DNA of 64,000 nucleotides. Source: Pezicula radicicola. Lineage: Eukaryota; Ascomycota; Leotiomycetes; Helotiales; Dermateaceae. The notes beneath the pieces were generated by a model. It was given only the letters and a program-made list of their open reading frames with translations, had not been told where the DNA came from and ran no database searches. Every line of letters begins with the position of its first letter. The stretch's first letter is position 1. The stretch spans positions 311,985 through 375,984 of the forward strand of contig PDUO01000030.1 in NCBI GenBank assembly GCA_003008705.1. The letters run 5' to 3'. A program made the translations under genes and the position numbers. Below, piece after piece: positions 49,803 through 60,509 of this stretch.

Positions 49803-51742
49803 TTAGCCAACTTGAACCGTATCTTGGGTGCCATAAGTACCATTAGTGCCTGACTTCTGAGAGCCATTGATCGGGTGCTTGAAATTTGGCTTGTCGTGTT
49901 CTTTCATGTCCTTCTTATATATTTCCCGCTCCTTCTCATCCTTCTTGCGCTTCCTCATCTCATCGCTCATAAAATTGTTAAAACCATAAGTTTTTTCATC
50001 TTATAAAAGCTCAAGTCAGGTTTTCTCAAACATTTAGGGTATATGATCTTACCTGGTAAAAAAAAATTGGATTCTTTGTGGCAATACTCCTTGTCGGTAT
50101 ACATCTGGTCGGCCAGTGTGAGATTGGCATTTTTGACAGGGTCCCGGATGTTGTTCTTGCAACGATCTTCTATGCTACCTAAATTTACTACGGCTTCTTC
50201 CAAGGTTGCTCGTATGTCATAAGTTGTCTTTTCTGAGGCAGTCCACCATAGCTTTCCGGTTCTTGGATCTTTGACACGCTCAAAACTCTCCAGTGCCTTG
50301 CAACGCCAAGCAACTCTGTTTGGTCCGTTCAAACGCTGCAAGCCTCGGTCGTTGATAGAGCTGTGTATGTACTCATCTGTGACACAAGCACCATCTCGGT
50401 ACATACCAGGTGTACGGATTGCACCGGCATTCCTGAAACCGAGTTTACGTAGAATATCGACCACGAGATCGACGAAGAAATAGAGGATGGCCAAGGCAAT
50501 CCTTGCTATGCGAGGTGCCGTTTCCCACCATTTACCAGCCTCACCTCTCGATGTTGCCCATCGTGATTCTTCATCGCGTGCCGGCATATTATTCCACTCG
50601 AGCAAGTAGTTTGGGTCAATCTCGAGCAGGTTATTCTCCTCCAATTTTGAAATCATCCATGCAAGAGGGATATTGGACAAACGTGGGTCCTTCTTCCCAC
50701 CTCCAATATCAGTGTGATCTCCACTGAACCAGCATTGCTCCAGATGTGTTTCACAGGTCTTATGAGGTGACTTGCTCGTATTCTTATACCAAAGTGCCGG
50801 TGTGAAAGCTCTTCGAGACTCATCTAGCGATAATGCGTGAAATGCGTACTCGACACCATCCGGAAGCTCGGTATTGGGGAACTCATATTGCTCTCCGAAG
50901 AATCTGTTGAGCCATTTGATTTTACCTGTGAAGGGCCGATGGAACCTAAATAGCCACGTCAGCTTTATATCTTGACCTTTTTTGAGGGTTCAAATACGGG
51001 ACTGTGTCAAAAACACCTATAACCTTAATGGTTTTTGGAGGTAGAGTGATAAGTCCTAGTTTCCGGACGGCTGAGTCTGAAATCATATGATCTGGATGGT
51101 AGTAGTTGTTGTAATATTGATAGTAGACGTATGGAAAGTTATCCATCCCTAGTGTTTGTTAAAACTTTTGTCAACCAATGATTTTCTAACGATATAACAT
51201 TGAATCATTGACTAACCTCTCTTGGTCAACAATCCCATCTTGATGATCAATCCAGCAATGGAGCGAGCGGTATATGCACCACGAGAGAAGCCAAAAATGG
51301 CGATTGTGTCACCATTGTTGTAATTGCTGGCCAAAAACCCGTAGGCTTGGCGGACCTTCTCAGAAAGTCCGACTCCAATGAGGCCTAACATATATGGCAA
51401 TCAGAGAAATCCAGAAGTCAGATTAAGAAGATTTACCTCCGATTGCACCATCAAATACTCCGGTTCCAACTCCCGACATGTAGAAGACTACTTGTTCTAT
51501 TTTTTGCGGGCCAGACTTTGATACTGGTTTGATGGCTCGCATTAGGCGTGTGATGTTGGATGGAGGACTTTGTTTTAGGGAATTGCCTGAGTTAGCGTCG
51601 GCATTTTGCCATGTTCCTGTTCTGGCTTTTAGTATGAATGAGTGTAACTGAAGAATATTGATATACCATCACAGAGAATGATGAGTCGCTTGTGGTGTTC
51701 GACATGTCCCTCTTCTTGAACTTGTCCAATTGCTGACGGCAT
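49803..51742 (-). CDS. DUF2235 alpha/beta-hydrolase-like protein
   Basis: Six exons on the minus strand (51667-51742, 51437-51616, 51217-51384, 50998-51148, 50053-50945, 49803-49999) give 554 aa with all phases consistent. The N-terminus has the family opening KRLIILCDGTWQNADAN. The serine-hydrolase elbow is GFSRGAYTAR (GxSxG), preceded by YNNGDTIAIF. An IGVFDTV strand and a WFSGDHTDIGGG motif supply the likely acidic and histidine catalytic residues. DUF2235 includes fungal proteins of unknown substrate and relatives of bacterial Tle phospholipase effectors, so lipid or ester hydrolysis is a reasonable inference only. The C-terminal 60 residues are charged (RKRKKDEKE), and the last intron uses an AAG acceptor. 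The gene appears intact. Confidence 0.87.
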
Positions 51743-52098
51743 GGCTACTGCTACTTGTGGTTTTAGATGGAAGATAGATTATCGAAAGAGGTATACAAAG
51801 GTAAATTAATTATTAGTTCGAGGGGAGAGATCGTCAAGGTATCTTTATAAGAAAGTCTTTACAGTAAGATGTAGTATAGACCATGAATTTGATGTGACGA
51901 CTTCCTCCTAGTCGAACTCTACTTTTCTTCTTTTTTTGTTTCTGAAATAGTTTATGGAATGCATTCGTCGACGACTATCGATGAATCACACTACACAAGA
52001 CGTTCTGGTAACATCGTACTTTATTTATGCCAGTGGTTGAACTCTGTGAGGAATGCGGCTGAAAACAAATTTTAAGCGAAAAGCTTGTCAACAGCAAT
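51743..52098. other. upstream region of the DUF2235 gene
   Basis: An AT-rich 5' flank with no named element, ending at the target duplication of the inverted-repeat element. Confidence 0.45.
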
Positions 52099-52793
52099 TA
52101 AGAGCCCGTTCGGCTGCCATATGAAAGCGTATACGGATGTTCCCGCCATAAGTCGTGATAGTATAGGCTAGTAGCCATGCTCCTTACAGGGGCTTTTTGG
52201 CGCTTAGACGCTAAAAGGAGGCTACTATAGGGCCTTCAAGCGAAACTCCACTATTTAGAGGGCAGGGGAACTCTAGTGCTGAATCACTAAACGAACAAGC
52301 CCTATAGGCTATTTAAGCGGTATTTACACGGCATCGCCCGCTGTAGCTACAGGCTGCTACAGGCTTTGTAGCCTGTATTATCACGACTTTTGGCGGGAAC
52401 CTCCGTATGAAAAATTATATATGAAAAATCGCAAATGATCATTTGTAGCTTCTTCATTTGACCACCAATGCGTTCGGCTGCCTACATATAAAGTATGAAA
52501 GATAGTATAATACTTATGAATTGCATATTATTTATGAATAGTGCCTGAATATGGCTGAGTTGTATTTTTATGTAGAGGTTGCAGGGGTCGTAAATGGTCG
52601 TGGAGGCACCATTTGTACAATTCGACATCTCTTCAGAAAATCACATACAAATCGTAAATGATCATATGCAGTTTTTCATAAGATCATATATATGGCGAAC
52701 GCCATGGTGGTTGCATATGAAAGTTTTCAGTTCTTATGAAACCCATCATATGGAGTCATATGCGCTTTCATATGGCAGCCGAACGGGCTCTAA
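52099..52793. mobile_element. MITE with TAA target duplication (PIF/Harbinger-like)
   Basis: The ends are near-perfect inverted repeats of about 30 bp. The left begins GAGCCCGTTCGGCTGCCATA at 52102, and the right ends in its complement at 52790. TAA occurs directly outside both ends (52099-52101 and 52791-52793), a 3-bp target duplication as made by PIF/Harbinger transposases (TWA preference). The interior (689 bp) has no transposase frame, so the element must depend on a partner elsewhere. A partial copy of the terminus (GCGTTCGGCTGCC) also lies inside near 52,469. Confidence 0.85.
52132..52407. mobile_element. second inverted-repeat element nested in the MITE
   Basis: A 29-bp arm at 52132-52160 (TACGGATGTTCCCGCCATAA, then GTCGTGATA) is matched in reverse complement at 52379-52407 with two mismatches. 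The arms enclose about 220 bp that itself has short inverted pairs (TAGTAGCC against GGCTACTA). It begins within 30 bp of the outer terminus, so it is either an independent insertion or part of a compound terminus. Confidence 0.65.
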
Positions 52794-54239
52794 AGCATGT
52801 GAGAAAGTTATATTAAGGCTAAAGTATAGTTTAAAAACTCAAGCTTGTAACTGCGGTCTCGGTTATTCTAACTGTCTGTCTCATATGTTTCTCAAATGTT
52901 CTGTAATTCTACTCTAGTATGCTTGCGGGAAGTTCCCAACTTTGAATTGCCTGATATTCTTAAGAATAGTTTGGAAATCAAAGTTCAAGTTTGAATTATA
53001 GTCTTACCAGAGCATATTCCTATCTCGGTGTCGTCTGGCTTCCTCATTCTGGCATGCCCTCACTCTCTTCGTCATTCGAAAATACCTCATTTCGTCCCCA
53101 CAGCCACAGTTTAACTACAAGCAAAGTCACTACATAGTATCGTGCATAACTGCAGAGTCAGCCCCCACCAACACTCTTTTAAAAACTCTATACTAGCATC
53201 AATAATGAGGACAGGAACAACTAACCTTTCGTATGGACCTACCGGACTTCACTTTCATCGCTGAAGCTTTTACTCGGCTTAGTTTCCATGTCTTTCCACT
53301 TTTGTTTTCATGTCTTCACGGCTCAGCCCGCATTGCCGGAGTCTTGCTTCAGCCATATTAGTGTTTAGAACACTATTTGTGATCGGTCTCGAGCCTTAGA
53401 ACTTAATAACCACAATACCACTACCCTTAAATCTCGATTTGGACGCTGTGATCTCACTTTTCTCTAGCTATTTCTTATGGATTACTTCCATAGAGTGGCA
53501 GCTCCTTGATGTTTCACTCAAGGTTTCGCTTTCCAACCTAGAGTTTTTACCTAGTTATGTGGTCACTATTTATCTATTTTCCTGTTATAGTTTTAAGGAT
53601 CTAGTGTAGTAGTTTAGGTTTAGAAATGCTAGCAGCTTGCTAAGAAATTCTGGTTGCAGCGTTGGCATGGAGGTGCTGTGTTCTAGGTTTTCATGACATC
53701 GGTTTAAGTTAACAATATAGGATTTGCGCAAAGTAGATAAGTACAACTTCTCTAAATCTAGCAACAAGCTAGCAAGAAGGAAGATTTCTACCGTTACGTC
53801 AGGACTAAACACTTCTAAATATATTACTGCTATAACAGCTTGCCATTTCAACATGCTAACGACGAGTTACTGGCCAGGATTAATCTTCCCAGGATCGCCA
53901 TTTCAGTATGAGCAGATGTAAGAAAAGAACAGTTGACAAAAGGGGCTAGATATTAGCGGGCTGATCGTAAGTAAGCAAATAAGTGGAGCCTAATGTAGTG
54001 AAAGAGTTACTTAAGACCGAAAAGAAGGCAGTTTAAAAGTAGCCTCGGCATAAGTATAAAGATTTGTTGTTGTGCTTCCACAAATTAAGTTTCACTTTTT
54101 GAAGACATAAGTATAACGTGTGTGAGTTTCTGATAGCTATCTACGGCGTATAGCAAATAAAGTCAAGCAAAGCTCATCTGCATATATTTACTTCTACCCA
54201 CAACAATAATAGCAACCAATTTTGCCAAACTGAAGTATT
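52794..54239. other. intergenic, nothing recognised
   Basis: About 1.4 kb of AT-rich sequence. A minus-strand open frame at 53585-53854 has no recognised motif. No gene or RNA was found. Confidence 0.5.
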
Positions 54240-55148
54240 CTACACAACCATCCTCATCTTCAATTTATCCCCCTTAACAATTTCCTCCCTCATCCCCTCC
54301 AACTCCTCAACATCCCAATTAGCACTAACATACCTCCCACTCAACCACTCCTTTTTCTCCCTAGTCAACCAAATCAAAAAAGCACCACATAACCCCACAT
54401 CATCCTGCATACCCTCTAACCAAATCTCAGGAAACCCAGGCGGAGGACTAGTTTTAACCATACCAGGATGAACCGCAAAAGCAACAACACCCTCATCCTT
54501 ATACACCTCAGCAATATTCTCCGTCAACCGATTCGTCGCCAAAGCAGAGATATTAAACCCCACTGCTCCCTCGGTAGCGAAATGTGAGCTGAGACTCGAG
54601 ATATTGACGATTGCTTTGGCACTATTCTTCGATGATAATAATATCGGTAATAGATGTTTGACAGTGAGGAATTTTCCCACATAATTTACTTGCGAGATCT
54701 CTTGGATTTGTGAAACTCCAATGGAATCGATCTTGTCAAATGCTGAAGCTTCGGTACTCACTACCCCAGCGTTATTAACAATGACATCTAATCGGCCATG
54801 TTCTTTCGCAATAACCTCAGCCAGTTTTATGGCAGCATCTTCCCCTTTCCCGATATCACTAGCAACGATGGAGATTTTCATATCTGATCGTCTTGCAACT
54901 GATGAACATTCTTGTTGTGTGAGAACAAGTGCGTCGGTTGTGCGTGCTGTCAGGATTAGACCAGTTATGCCGGCTTCAGCAAATGCTTTTGCTGTAGCTG
55001 CTCCGATTCCTCGACTAGCGCCTGTGATACATACTACGAATGGTGTTGGGAGGGAGTTGGATGGCAGTTTTGGATCAAGTGCTGCGGTAGGTTTATTGTG
55101 GAGGGTCATAGTGAAATTGAATCCTGACCATGGTGGGAATTGAGACAT
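54240..55148 (-). CDS. short-chain dehydrogenase-like protein without the YxxxK signature
   Basis: A single exon of 302 aa starting at an ATG. The cofactor loop TGASRGIG lies at residues 42-49, NNAG at 125-128 and the catalytic-Ser strand NISSLSS at 182-188. Where the family has Tyr-x3-Lys, this protein has Phe198-Asn-Ile-Ser-Ala202, so both the catalytic Tyr and Lys are replaced although the flanking LATNRLTE helix is kept. The reading frame is open over its full length, with a typical substrate loop after VHPGMVKT. It may be catalytically dead, use another mechanism, or act as a binding protein. The N-terminal 38 residues form an extension not needed for the fold. There is no link to neighbouring genes. 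Confidence 0.85.
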   Translation of the reverse strand: MSQFPPWSGFNFTMTLHNKPTAALDPKLPSNSLPTPFVVCITGASRGIGAATAKAFAEAGITGLILTARTTDALVLTQQECSSVARRSDMKISIVASDIGKGEDAAIKLAEVIAKEHGRLDVIVNNAGVVSTEASAFDKIDSIGVSQIQEISQVNYVGKFLTVKHLLPILLSSKNSAKAIVNISSLSSHFATEGAVGFNISALATNRLTENIAEVYKDEGVVAFAVHPGMVKTSPPPGFPEIWLEGMQDDVGLCGAFLIWLTREKKEWLSGRYVSANWDVEELEGMREEIVKGDKLKMRMVV

Positions 55149-55937
55149 TATGATTGGTAAGTAATGTACTTAGTTGAAGTGGATAAGAAAGCTGCGATTT
55201 CTGTAATCTTAGTATTATGAAGTGAAATTTGAACTTTGCAGTATACATTTTACAGCTTTTAGCTTGCCATTGACCAGATGCTGAGAAATCAAACTTTACA
55301 AATCAGGAATCGCTTCTATGTACGTAAATTCATATAGTTGTGACTTGTCCTTTTGCTTCTTCGGACACATGATTGACTTTCGGACGCGACGGGTTTTCGG
55401 ACTCCGACATAGGATGACTGGATTCTGAAGACATTCTAAAATCTGCAGGTTGCTGGGGCAGTAGAAAAATAGGCAAACCATTGACTAAGAGAAGAGATAC
55501 TTTTCTGTTAGCTTCTCAATACCGCAGAAATTCCTCACGTTCATATCGACTAGAGAATTTAAAGACATTTAATTGTGAGATCGATTGTAAGCATTGTGTT
55601 TCCTACCGACACATAGACTAGGCGATAGTTGGGGACAATCATGTAAGAAAGAACATTTCTTGGTATCTATGCAGTTAATTACAACCACGTCTATGCCCCT
55701 AAAACCCCCTATCCCAAGTTCCAAGGTATCATATATAATTCCCCAAGTTAACGCCGTTCGGAACGGTAGCAAACTCGCTAGCCAACCCACATATTTTGCA
55801 TTGTCACCACCAAATCCTATTACACCATTACCCAAACCTTTCCTTTCCCATCCATTCATTCAATTCCCAATTTTCATCAACTCCATCATCAGACTTAGCA
55901 AAAATCATTCCTCGTCACAGCATCCCAAATCTCTTAC
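55149..55937. other. intergenic, nothing recognised
   Basis: A gap of about 790 bp between two minus-strand genes. It should include the dehydrogenase promoter. Open frames on both strands lack motifs. Confidence 0.45.
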
Positions 55938-56669
55938 TTAGAACATAGCAAGAGCCATTCCTAATCCAACACCAACACCCAATGCACCCTTCCCTCTAGC
56001 GTTAACAGCTACAGCCGCTCCAGTGAAGAGAGCTGACGATGTTGTGGTCATAGCTGATGCTGTTGTCTTTGTGCCTGTTGAGAGCGTTGTGGTTTTGCTG
56101 GAAGTGATTGCGACTGAAGTCGTAGCTTTTGTTTGACTAACTGGAACTGAAACTGATGCCGTTACTGAAGGGATTACAGCTGTTGTTGTCTTGGCTGTTG
56201 TAGTTTCTGAACAATCACATGTCGTTACTGTTGAAGGGACGATAATAGTCTCAGGTGTCGTTGTAGCTTTAGCAGGTGTTGTCGTCTCAGTCTTGCTATA
56301 AACCGGGGTTTCGGTGGTAGTACATGGCGTTGTCGTCTCAGTCTCGCTATAAACTGGAGTTTCAGTGGTGGTACATGGTGTTGTAGTTGTCTTTTCATGA
56401 GTTTTTGTAGTTTTGGTTTTTGTTTCCTTGTCGGTACAGGTTGTTGTTTCTTTAGCTGCGGTTGTTGTGCATTCAGAAGTTGTGTCACTACCCGATCCCC
56501 AGTTCCAAGAGCTATCATCTGATGAGTCTGAGCCGCTGGTTCTCTTGTCGTAGGAGGAGGAGGAGCATTCGGAGCTTCCTCCAGATCCCCAACCCCAGGT
56601 TGCGAGGGTTGATGTGGGGAGGGTTGAGAGGGCTAGGGTGAGGGAGATGAGGAGGGATGTGGTACGCAT
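55938..56669 (-). CDS. GPI-anchored, Thr/Ser-rich cell-wall protein
   Basis: A single exon of 243 aa. A signal peptide occupies about residues 1-23 (MRTTSLLISLTLALSTLPTS). A short Trp/Gly/Ser region with WGWGSGGSS follows, then a long Thr/Ser/Pro-rich stalk expected to be O-mannosylated, with scattered Cys-Thr-Thr-Thr motifs. The stalk contains two exact-length copies of a 17-aa unit (CTTTETPVYS.. type) encoded by 51-bp repeats. The C-terminus ends in a hydrophobic tail, GALGVGVGLGMALAMF, preceded by a small-residue site (VNARGKG), as for GPI-anchor addition. It is probably a structural or adhesive wall protein. No enzymatic domain is visible. Repeat number may vary between strains. Confidence 0.87.
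   Translation of the reverse strand: MRTTSLLISLTLALSTLPTSTLATWGWGSGGSSECSSSSYDKRTSGSDSSDDSSWNWGSGSDTTSECTTTAAKETTTCTDKETKTKTTKTHEKTTTTPCTTTETPVYSETETTTPCTTTETPVYSKTETTTPAKATTTPETIIVPSTVTTCDCSETTTAKTTTAVIPSVTASVSVPVSQTKATTSVAITSSKTTTLSTGTKTTASAMTTTSSALFTGAAVAVNARGKGALGVGVGLGMALAMF
56278..56379 (-). repeat. two tandem 51-bp coding repeats in the GPI protein
   Basis: Units at 56278-56328 and 56329-56379 each encode 17 aa with the core TTTETPVYS. They differ at a few positions, one changing Lys to Glu. A partial third unit follows on the C-terminal side. Confidence 0.85.
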
Positions 56670-59600
56670 TTTTGTGGTGTTTTGGGGTTTGTAAAGAACG
56701 TAAAGGTAGGTAAGCTAATTAAGAAAGATAAAGGAAGAGATGTAGAGAGGAAGAGAGGAAGAGAGGGGGAGCAGCTGAAAAACGAATGTGCGGATTTCGA
56801 GAAGAAGAGAAGGGGTACCGAAAGCAGTTTCTCTGTGTTGATGATCGATGTATATATACACCTCCTCTCCCAAAATGGCAACCCCCTATCTTTCCTGATT
56901 TCAACCTCATTCCCATATGGCGACAGCATAGCCATACATCTCAGCCTCACTTCCTTCTCCCAAAACAGAAAATTATGCAAAGCAAAGGAAATGAGCAACT
57001 CAGTTCATAACTATGCAGGAATGCCAAGAATGCCGGGGGTTTTCGTACCTTTCGTACCTTTCGAACAAACTTGGGGAATTTCTACTGGTCTCGGTAGTTG
57101 GAAGGATATCCCCCTTGTTCCTTGTTTTGTTCCTGGACGAAACATCGCATCGGATGCCAAGTCTTCAGGTCATCACGTGCATGGTGGCTTAGACTGGTGT
57201 GCTGTTGAGGATTGGTTGATTTTCTTAGCGATACCTTCGTAAAGCTTTTGCGATGCTCCTGTATGGTGGAAAGGAATTTAAATCTCTTGGGAGATGGTGG
57301 GAAGGGTGGCGCAACTTTTTTCTGGATGTGGTGAGTTGAAACGAGGGAGTGAGCCTTTTGGAAGGTGTGGTGGAGCAGGAGTTGGGATGAGATGACTTTG
57401 GATGTTTTATGGTGAGGGTATTCGTAAGTGGGATTATTTATGATGGTATTCTGATGTCATTTTATGGCGTAATGCTTGGATTGCTTGATGACTTTGGGCT
57501 TGAATTTGTTAAATTTAGATCGTGAATTTTTTTGAGAACCCAGGAGCTCGCTTATTTTTGAAGTTATAAATCCGGATTTTAAGCATTTTGTTTCTTCTCT
57601 AGTGTATTACTTCATGCTATTGGTGTACTCTTAATGTCAAGACTAATATGATGCGATATGTTTACAGAAGTATCTGGTTTCCATGAGAATTAAAACACAT
57701 TGCTGTAGGAAACTCGAGGTCGCCTAAGTACTCAAAGTTCTAAGAGCTGCCTTGTACTCGTACTTGAAGCAACAAATTAATTCAACAAGAGGTTAGTTAT
57801 ACATAATTTTGTTGTTAGACAAGGTATTTTAATCCGTATATGGTGAAGACAGGCGAATTACTAAAATTCCACTACATTCTCAACAAAGAGTTTCTCTTGT
57901 TGCATTTAATCGTATATGTATTAAGCAATTTTCAAGAATAAGAAATGTTAATGCCTTATACAATGAACTATCAACAAAATATCAACATCAGGTTTGCACT
58001 AGACTTAGATGTTAGAATTTCCAATTTATAACTCTTAAAGGTTATACTACAACTAAACTTAAGAAACTTTCTACCTTTTAACAAACACTTAAAGTTCTAA
58101 AGTCTCTAAACCCTTCTCTCTTACAAAACTTTAACCGTGTAAGTCCTGTGCTCTTTAATGCCAGAAAGTCTCCTCTAATATACTTCTTACTAACGTATAG
58201 TATATCTAGATAACCTACATTCTACAAGTTATAACCCTTATATATTTCTGCTACATTCTATATATACTAAATCTTTCTCCCAGACCTTACAATGGTAATC
58301 ACTAATAATTCTTTTATTAGTACTTCCCTTACAGCTATAGTAATCTATACTATAACCTTTAGGTATCTACTATGTAAATAGACATCAAGTAGTAGTAACT
58401 CCTCTATGTGATTGCCTACCCTGTCCTGTGCTATAAATATAATTTACTCGCTCCTAATATTTCTGCTTAACCTGCTAAAGCTATATCTAACTAAGAGCAG
58501 GGAGACATACTGCCCTTGAGTCTTGCATAATCTATGCGCTTAAAATTATGAACAAACTACTTATATAACACAATGAAATTCTTCTCATCTACTCTATTTC
58601 CAGAACAGAAAAGGAAGCCTATAACAACTCCTATATAACATTACAATAGCACTTTCTTTCACTCTCAAAGAATCCACTCCCCCCCTCTTTTCATCACCAC
58701 ACCCCACCTCCAAAAAGCCAACCCCTCACAAAGCCCTCTCATAAAAAAGCCCTCTCATAACCCCCACCATTTCCCTACTTCCTTCCTTTCCACCCTCTCC
58801 ATTATCATCCACTCTAACACAACACATCGCAAAACCATCCACCACATCCACCCAACCCCCTAAAACATCCCTATCCCATCCTATCCCACTCCCCACCGAC
58901 CTCCCACAGCAAGCAAATATCCCTAAGAACTAACCAACCAGTAAACCCACAAAACGAAACCCCTACTTCCACCCTTTCCTTTCCTTTCCTCCCATATCCT
59001 TCCCCATTATATTCTTCCCATTCATTAACACTACAGTCTATCAAGCAACCACAACCACAACCACAACCACCGCAGTAATATATTCTCACAAAGCCATGTA
59101 ATCTTCCTATGAATTTTCGTTTCTCGTTTCCAAGGTAATATCAAATATCCCTAGTATACCAACTATAGTAAGACTACAAAACATACCTACTTTTCACAAG
59201 AAGCAACTTTAACTTTCTCACTACCCGAGTCAATCAACCAACATCAACCCACCTAACAAGAAAAGTTAAATTCAAAAAGAACCAAAGAACTAAAAAATCA
59301 AAAACCATCATCTAGAACAAAAAAACATAGAAAATCTCAATTCCATATTTCTTCCCTCCTACCTAGTCTCTATCTCCTAAAATCTAAACTAAATAAACCC
59401 CCTCTCTCCTTTAACTAACTAACCATAAACTAAAGTTTTTAACTACTATAATTACAAGTTACCTACTTATACTAGTATATATTTTATATACTTAATTACT
59501 AAGTAAATACTAAAGAGAATAACTAATCTAATATAAAAGAAGATATTAATTAACTTAATCAACTACTTAACAGGCAGACTAGTAATCTCACTTAGTATAC

Positions 59601-60509
59601 TCGTTGTCGAAATAGTATTAAATTAGTTAAGGAAGGAAGAAGCTATCTACAAGAGGAAGTAGTCTTTTATAGCTCTATAACTAATTAAGTAATATTTATT
59701 CTAATAATAATTAATCTAATATAAAAGAAGATTATCTATAACTTATTACTTTCCCTCTTTTAGAACTTTAAGTCTACTTAAGAAAAAAAATCTTATTTAT
59801 CTTATAGTTTAGCTAAGGTTAGTTGAAAGATAATAAAGTATTACACTAAAAAAGCTAAATGTTAAGAGAGTCGTGGGGAACGTCACATGACTAGTGCCAA
59901 GCCCACTAACGAGCTTTCCTGTATATTTATACTACGCTTCTCTTTCTTTTATTTCTTCTTCTTCTTCTTCTTTAGACAACTACAATTCAAGCTCCACACT
60001 TGTATTTCCATGCTCTATTTTACAAAGCTTGTATAACAAATCCTAAAGTAGTAAAGGTAGTAATAGAGATAGAATGACTATTTGAAACTAGTTATAGTAA
60101 ATAAAAAACATATAGGCGAGGTGGTAATTAGCTAAATCGGTATACAAACAATCATATAACAAACATCAAAACCCTAAGATTATTTCAAAATATGTCTGGA
60201 TTATCAATATGATATCACAGTAGCTACGTATATACACATGGCTTGCTTCGCCAGCCAGCTGATCACCTTGCCAGCAGCCATCCATCATGTATGCATACAT
60301 ATATAGCAAGCGCACAAGCAACAAGATGGGGTATGTATGCTCCTTCCGGTCCTTTCCAGCCAAGTTTCCTGAACCCCAAACGCCGGGCTTTGTTTTATCT
60401 ATCAACAGCCAGTTTTCACACCACATTTCGCCGGGGCCAATGCCAACTCGAACCCTGTCGAGGAAAAATAACATCAAAAATCGCTACAAATGAAAAGGAT
60501 TTGATATGA
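56670..60509. other. 3.8-kb gene-poor region, AT-rich with C-rich strand asymmetry
   Basis: No credible gene was found. A 186-codon plus-strand open frame at 56682-57242 overlaps the GPI gene's promoter and lacks any motif. At about 58,660-59,070 the plus strand is C/A/T-rich with very few G, including a CAACCACAACCA run. The 59.4-60.1-kb part is extremely AT-rich. Nothing else was recognised. Confidence 0.55.

Noticed and set aside
56682..57242. 186-codon plus-strand open frame beside the GPI protein gene
   Set aside because: It overlaps the GPI gene's promoter, lacks motifs and has composition typical of non-coding sequence.
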